This document shows, one piece after another, positions 5,628 through 9,000 of a stretch of DNA of 9,000 nucleotides. The stretch's first letter is position 1; every line of letters starts with the position of its first letter. The notes beneath the pieces are model-generated. The model saw nothing but the letters and a program-made list of their open reading frames with translations, ran no database searches and was not told where the DNA came from. A program made the position numbers and the translations under genes. The DNA comes from JBOHUX01 sp050734915 (GTDB lineage Bacteria > Chloroflexota > Dormibacteria > Dormibacterales > Dormibacteraceae): contig JBOHUX010000095.1 in the NCBI GenBank assembly GCA_050734915.1, forward strand, positions 1-9,000, written 5' to 3'.

Positions 5628-6280
5628 GCCGCGCGGAGCATCGCCCGGGCGGCGTCGGCCAGATCGGCGGCGCTCACCTCCGGCACCGGAAGGGTGCCCA
5701 GGTATTCCGGCTCGACGGTCGCGATCCAGGCCGTGCGGAGACCGGCCCGGGACGCGCCCGCCACGTCCCAGGAATGCGCGGCGACCAGCCAGAGATCCCC
5801 CCGGGCACGCTTCTTGGCCATCGCGTAGACCTCGGGATGAGGCTTGGTCTTCCTGACCTGGTCGCAGGAGAGGAGCGAATCGAACGAGCCGAGCAGTCCC
5901 GCCCGGGTGAGCAGCGCCGTCGTGCTCGCGACCGAGCCGTTGGTGAGCGCCAGAAGCCTCCAGCCCGCGCTCGTCAGAGCGGCGCATGCCTGGCCCGCCC
6001 CGGGCGCAGGATCCAGTTCCGCGAATGCCTTCATGACGGCGTCCTGCTGCGGCTTGCCGGCCTTGACGCGCAGCGAGCGAAGGGTGCGGGGAAGCTCCGA
6101 GCGGAGCATCTCCTCGAGCGGCCGGTAGCCTCCCGAGTGGGAGAGGGCGAACGCGTCCCGCAGCGTCTGGGCGAACCAGAGGTCGAGGGCGACGGCGGGG
6201 GCGCCGATCTCATCCAGTGCCCGCCGCGCGCGGTCGAGCGTGAAGAAGGTCCCCAGCATGTCGAAGGCCACCGTCGCCAC
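5624..6280 (-). CDS. HAD-superfamily hydrolase, haloacid dehalogenase type II-like
   Basis: A 218-residue cytoplasmic HAD hydrolase. Motif I is AFDMLGTFF (5-13) with nucleophile Asp7, motif II is LTNGS (112-116), motif III is KTKPHPEVY with Lys146, and motif IV is AAHSWDVAGA (167-176) with acidic Asp172. The motif IV form HSWDVAGA and the WFAQTLRDAF cap block (35-44) are characteristic of type II 2-haloacid dehalogenases. Motif I lacks the second Asp of DxD phosphatases, which fits dehalogenase-type chemistry, though many relatives have unknown substrates. The start is GTG 6280, 19 nt after the SDR stop, placing motif I at the usual distance; GTG 6271 is a second choice. The longer open frame to 6460 overlaps the SDR gene and lacks family similarity. 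The stop overlaps the DUF2332 start by 4 nt, implying coupled translation. Actual dehalogenation is not demonstrable from sequence. Confidence 0.88.
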   Translation of the reverse strand: MATVAFDMLGTFFTLDRARRALDEIGAPAVALDLWFAQTLRDAFALSHSGGYRPLEEMLRSELPRTLRSLRVKAGKPQQDAVMKAFAELDPAPGAGQACAALTSAGWRLLALTNGSVASTTALLTRAGLLGSFDSLLSCDQVRKTKPHPEVYAMAKKRARGDLWLVAAHSWDVAGASRAGLRTAWIATVEPEYLGTLPVPEVSAADLADAARAMLRAA

Positions 6281-6299
6281 TTCCCGAGGATACTGTGCG

Positions 6300-7253
6300 C
6301 TATGGCTGGTGCGGACCGCGGGCCGCGATCTCCAACTCGGCCGCGCGGTTGGCGTACCCGGGGTGGCGGGGGCGCCGGACTCGATACCACGCCATCGTCT
6401 CAGCGAGGGCCTCCTCGAGGGGGCCGGGCTCGAACCCCAGCTCCGCGCGGGCGCGACCAACGGCCAGGCCGCCCGGCCGGGCCGGGTCGGGCCCGTAGGG
6501 CGCGGCGCCCTCGGGCAGGCTCGCGAACGGCACCGGTACCAGGCGGGGCTCGCGCCCCATCAGGGCGGCGATGCCCTCGATCAACAGCTTCACGCTGACA
6601 CCCTCGAAGGCGACGTTGTAGGCGCCCCCGGCCGGCCGCCGGAGGTCCGCCGCCAGCGCCAGGCAGTAGCCCACATCCCTCACCCACGCCAGCCCCGCCG
6701 GCCTCTCGAACGAGTCGGCGGGGACCAGCAGCGGCTCGCCGTCGTCCACCCGCTGGAAGTACGCGGCGATCCGGCCGGTGGGGTCGCCGGCGCCGAGGAC
6801 GGCGGGCGGCCGGACCACCGCCCATTCCATGTCCCGCGAACGCGCCAGCAGCACCTCGCACCAGCGCTTGCCCTCCGCGTAACCGAGCGGCCCCTCCGGC
6901 ACCTCGCCCGCCGGCGGGTGGAAGTCACCCTCCCGGGCCGGCCTGCCCCGGAGGTCCGGATACACCGCGCCGGTGGAGGCGAGCACGTACCGGCCGCCGT
7001 GGAAGTGCCGGAGCACGGCCCGCACCTCGCCGGGCTGGTGGCAGGCGAGGTCGAGGAGCACGTCCGGCCGCACCTCGCCCAGCACCCGCGCCAGCCCGTC
7101 CTCGTCCCGGCGATCGAACGCGACGTGGCTGGTGAAGGTGCCGAACGGCTGCGGAGTGCGGCTGGCGGCGACCGTCTCGAAGCCCCGACGCATCAGCTCT
7201 TTGCAGGTGGCGGCGCCGATGAAGCCGGTCCCGCCGATGACGAGGACCTTCAC
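6300..7253 (-). CDS. Atypical SDR: NAD-dependent epimerase/dehydratase family protein
   Basis: A 317-residue extended or atypical short-chain dehydrogenase/reductase. The nucleotide-binding loop VIGGTGFIG is at residues 5-13, right at the N-terminus. LASTGAVYP (91-99) supplies the active-site Ser/Thr region and Tyr125-x3-Lys129 in GYAEGKR is the catalytic pair. RPPAVLGAGDP (148-158) and the long YFQRVDDGEPLLVP block (165-178) resemble the CSP41-like group of sugar-nucleotide-epimerase relatives. Substrate and reaction cannot be named; many proteins of this group have none assigned. The start is GTG 7253, the only normal start codon placing the Rossmann loop correctly; it is 25 nt after the rapZ stop. 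A GGGAG lies 18 nt upstream of it, with an 18-bp palindrome filling the space. The frame is open for 41 further codons into rapZ, but those residues are low-complexity. The C-terminal 25 residues look dispensable. Confidence 0.87.
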   Translation of the reverse strand: MKVLVIGGTGFIGAATCKELMRRGFETVAASRTPQPFGTFTSHVAFDRRDEDGLARVLGEVRPDVLLDLACHQPGEVRAVLRHFHGGRYVLASTGAVYPDLRGRPAREGDFHPPAGEVPEGPLGYAEGKRWCEVLLARSRDMEWAVVRPPAVLGAGDPTGRIAAYFQRVDDGEPLLVPADSFERPAGLAWVRDVGYCLALAADLRRPAGGAYNVAFEGVSVKLLIEGIAALMGREPRLVPVPFASLPEGAAPYGPDPARPGGLAVGRARAELGFEPGPLEEALAETMAWYRVRRPRHPGYANRAAELEIAARGPHQP

Positions 7254-7270
7254 GGCCAGCCGGCTGGCCG
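7253..7270. repeat. 18-bp perfect palindrome abutting the SDR start codon
   Basis: CGGCCAGCCGGCTGGCCG is its own reverse complement. It fills the space between a minus-strand GGGAG (7276-7272) and the GTG start (7253-7251), including the first G of the start codon. As RNA it could form a 7-bp stem with a CCGG loop. Folding would either hide the start or shorten the effective distance from the ribosome site, which is otherwise too long. It may also be a chance product of GGCC-rich sequence. Confidence 0.45.
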
Positions 7271-7278
7271 GCTCCCGC

Positions 7279-7950
7279 TCAAAGGTCGCGCGCCCGCACC
7301 TGCACCTCCACCTCCTCGAGGCCGGCCAGGCGCCTTGCCATCTCCGCCGCGAGCACGACCGAACGGTGGCGGCCACCGGTGCAGCCGAAGGCGATCACCA
7401 GCTCCGGCCGGCCCGCACCCCGCCATCTGGGGATGACCACCCGGAGCGTCTGCTCCAGGTTGTCCAGCAGCTCCATCGCGGCGGGCTGGCCGAGCACGTG
7501 GTCCCGCACCGGATCCTCGAATCCGGTCAGAGGGCGCAGCTCCAGATCCCAGTACGGGTTGTCCAGGAACCGGGTGTCGATCACCCAGTTGGCCTCCTCC
7601 GGCAGCCCCTGCTTGAAGCCGAACGCAAGGGTGGTCACGAGCATCCTCTCGCGCGACCTGAGGCGCCGCGCCAGATCCGTCAGATCGCTCACCAACGCTC
7701 GGTGATGAGCCCGCGCGAAGGATCCCTCCAGCTCGCCATCGTCCTCGCCGACGTGGACGAGCACGTACCTCAGGTGGCGGAGGTCTGCCTCTCGCAGCAT
7801 CTCGGCCAGGCCCCCGTGGCGGACCACGGCCACGTCGGCCTTGGGGTCGGGGATCCCCACCGGCAACCCGGAGAAGATCGGGTAGCCCTCGGCTTTGAAG
7901 ATCTCGGCCGCCTGGCCCAGATCCGAACCCCCCAGGATGACCACGCTCAC
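7279..7950 (-). CDS. rapZ: RapZ/YvcJ family protein with degenerate P-loop domain
   Basis: RapZ is a nucleotide-binding protein; in E. coli it controls GlmS levels through a small RNA, with its C-terminal domain binding RNA and sensing amino-sugar metabolite. The C-terminal half here is canonical: LAFGFKQGLPEEANWVIDTRF (108-128), FLDNPYWDLELRPLTG (128-143) and AFGCTGGRHRSV (187-198). The N-terminal half is decayed. Where relatives read GLSGAGKST, this protein has LGGSDLGQA (residues 6-14), lacking the P-loop Lys and Ser/Thr; where they have a Walker B aspartate, it has VAVVRHGG (40-47). The protein is 223 residues against about 285 usually. The decay reads as gradual rather than a frameshift: GYPIFSGLP (22-30) still aligns with the family's GYFCVDNLP. 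GTG 7950 is 22 nt after the uvrC stop, with no clear ribosome site. ATP/GTP binding is probably lost; the C-terminal function may persist. Loss of function without replacement is the alternative. Confidence 0.88.
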   Translation of the reverse strand: MSVVILGGSDLGQAAEIFKAEGYPIFSGLPVGIPDPKADVAVVRHGGLAEMLREADLRHLRYVLVHVGEDDGELEGSFARAHHRALVSDLTDLARRLRSRERMLVTTLAFGFKQGLPEEANWVIDTRFLDNPYWDLELRPLTGFEDPVRDHVLGQPAAMELLDNLEQTLRVVIPRWRGAGRPELVIAFGCTGGRHRSVVLAAEMARRLAGLEEVEVQVRARDL

Positions 7951-7972
7951 CGGGCGCGCGGCCGGGGCCCGG

Positions 7973-9000
7973 TCACAGGAGCTCCTTGAGCCGCCGCGCG
8001 ACCCGCTCCGTCACGCCGGCCGCCACGATCAGGTCAACGGGCGCCTCCCGGATCGCCTGCACGGTCCCGAAGGTTCGCAGGAGCGTGCGCTTGCGGGCCG
8101 GCCCGATGCCCTCCACCGAGTCCAGGGGCGAGGAGAGCGCCCTCCTGGAACGCACCTTCCGGTGCAGTGTGATCGCGAACCGGTGCGCCTCGTCGCGGAT
8201 CCGCTGGACCAGGAACATGCCCGGTGAGTCGTGCTCCTGGACGATCGGCTCCGCACGGCCAGGCGCGAAGATCTCCTCCCGCTCCTTGGCGAGGCCGAAG
8301 GTGGGGATGTCGGCGTAGCCGAGCTCCTCCAGCACCTCGACGGTGGCGCTCAGCTGCCCCTTGCCGCCGTCGATCAGGATCAGGTCGGGGAGGGCCGAGA
8401 AGGAGCGATCGGCGGCGTCCGTGTCGTGACCGTTGGCGCCACCGACCGCCCGGTCGCCGGCGCCGCCCGACCGGCGCTGGGCCCGCTCCAGCCTTCCGAA
8501 GCGGCGTCGGAGGACCTCCTGGTGCATGGCGAAGTCGTTCGGCCCGGACGTGTACCTGATCTTGAAGTGGCGGTAGTGCTCGGTCCGGGGGTGGCCCTCC
8601 TCGAAGACGACCATGGCGCCCGTGGCGGAGTCGCCCTGCAGATTGGAGATGTCGTAGCACTCGATCCGGTGTGGCGGCCCGTCCAGGTCGAGTGCCTCCG
8701 CCAGCGCGGTCAGCATGGGCTCGGTGCGGCTGCGGTCGTAGTCGGATCGGATGCGGTGCTGCTTGAGCTCCTCGGCGGCCGTCTGTCCAAGCTGGGCGAC
8801 CAGCGCCCGCTTCCGTCCCCGCCGGGGGACGGCCAGGCGAACCGGTCCTCCCCGGCGGTGGGTCAGCCAGTCGGTGACCAGGTCCGGCTCATGGACCTGG
8901 CCCGGCAGCAGGACCGAGCGGGGCAGATGGGTGGCACTCCCGTAGTACTGGAGCAGGAAGCCCCGCAGCAACTCCCCCTCCTCGACGCCCTCATCATCGT
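7973..9000 (-). CDS. uvrC: UvrABC excinuclease subunit C, C-terminal part (5' end outside window)
   Basis: UvrC makes both incisions around a lesion bound by UvrB in nucleotide excision repair. The window holds the last 341 residues of about 600; the GIY-YIG nuclease lies beyond position 9000. Numbering this fragment from its first whole codon, LLRGFLLQYYG opens the middle region (10-20). The RNase H-like endonuclease then shows IECYDISNLQG with a catalytic Asp (112-122), the FKIRYTSGPNDFAMHQEVLRR stretch (145-165), LILIDGGKGQ with the second catalytic Asp (206-215) and RDEAHRFAI with the active-site His (268-276). A helix-hairpin-helix pair with SVEGIGPARKRTLLRTFGT (294-312) ends the protein at LKELL. 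A low-complexity insert of about 30 residues (Arg/Gly/Ala/Asp-rich, near 174-203) sits between the endonuclease blocks. First gene of the five-gene minus-strand run; rapZ follows after 22 nt, the usual order. Confidence 0.96.
   Translation of the reverse strand, partial: DDEGVEEGELLRGFLLQYYGSATHLPRSVLLPGQVHEPDLVTDWLTHRRGGPVRLAVPRRGRKRALVAQLGQTAAEELKQHRIRSDYDRSRTEPMLTALAEALDLDGPPHRIECYDISNLQGDSATGAMVVFEEGHPRTEHYRHFKIRYTSGPNDFAMHQEVLRRRFGRLERAQRRSGGAGDRAVGGANGHDTDAADRSFSALPDLILIDGGKGQLSATVEVLEELGYADIPTFGLAKEREEIFAPGRAEPIVQEHDSPGMFLVQRIRDEAHRFAITLHRKVRSRRALSSPLDSVEGIGPARKRTLLRTFGTVQAIREAPVDLIVAAGVTERVARRLKELL

Noticed and set aside
4608..5828. Plus-strand open frame of 406 codons opposite DUF2332
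   Set aside because: The minus strand has conserved family blocks over the full length; the opposite product is low-complexity shadow sequence.
5628..5987. N-terminal extension of DUF2332 by 120 codons
   Set aside because: It would overlap nearly the whole C-terminal half of the HAD gene in another frame; DUF2332 family length is met by the TTG start at 5627.
5624..6280. Reading the HAD gene as a proven 2-haloacid dehalogenase
   Set aside because: Motifs fit the type II family, but many members with these motifs have other or unknown substrates, so only the family is called.
6240..7436. Plus-strand open frame of 398 codons opposite the SDR and HAD genes
   Set aside because: The minus strand encodes clear SDR and HAD motifs; the plus-strand product is His/Arg/Gly/Pro-rich and matches no family.
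1..9000. tRNA or rRNA genes, CRISPR arrays, transposases, att sites
   Set aside because: Nothing resembling a tRNA cloverleaf, rRNA core sequence, regularly spaced repeats or transposase motifs was seen; coding genes fill nearly the whole window.

Overview
The window is a GC-rich bacterial chromosome segment, with third codon positions mostly G or C and GTG or TTG starts in at least half of the genes. The set uvrC, rapZ, whiA, gap and pgk is the conserved neighbourhood of Gram-positive-type lineages: Actinomycetota, Bacillota, Chloroflexota and relatives such as Dormibacterota. I read it as a GC-rich member of that group. The phylum cannot be fixed from the sequence alone.

Layout from left to right. 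Positions 1-2247 (minus strand) hold whiA, gap and the first 55 codons of pgk, transcribed leftwards. The 132-bp gap 2248-2379 separates whiA from the divergent plus-strand genes and holds a perfect TATAAT box. Positions 2380-4560 (plus strand) encode the alpha and beta subunits of a branched-chain 2-oxoacid dehydrogenase E1, separated by 141 bp of G-rich, repeat-bearing DNA. Positions 4566-9000 (minus strand) hold a tight five-gene run in transcription order uvrC (5' end outside the window), rapZ, an atypical SDR epimerase, a type II haloacid-dehalogenase-like HAD hydrolase and a DUF2332 protein. Gaps in this run are 22, 25 and 19 nt, then a 4-nt overlap. It converges on the E1 beta gene with 5 bp between the stop codons.

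How the genes fit together: gap and pgk are consecutive glycolytic steps. WhiA is a DNA-binding regulator of division or sporulation genes that usually sits beside rapZ and yvcK. Here about 5 kb of other genes lie between rapZ and whiA, and no yvcK is present. The E1 pair would decarboxylate branched-chain 2-oxoacids but has no E2 or E3 partner in the window. SDR, HAD and DUF2332 look like an accessory set of unknown substrate co-transcribed behind uvrC-rapZ.

The points most worth a second look are a RapZ whose ATP-binding P-loop has eroded while its C-terminal domain is intact, a whiA whose best ribosome binding site points to an ATC codon exactly where the family's start Met belongs, the tandem G-rich repeats between the E1 genes, and palindromes at the gap promoter region and at the SDR start. 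I found no clear new defence, mobile or RNA system, and no rRNA, tRNA, CRISPR array or insertion sequence.
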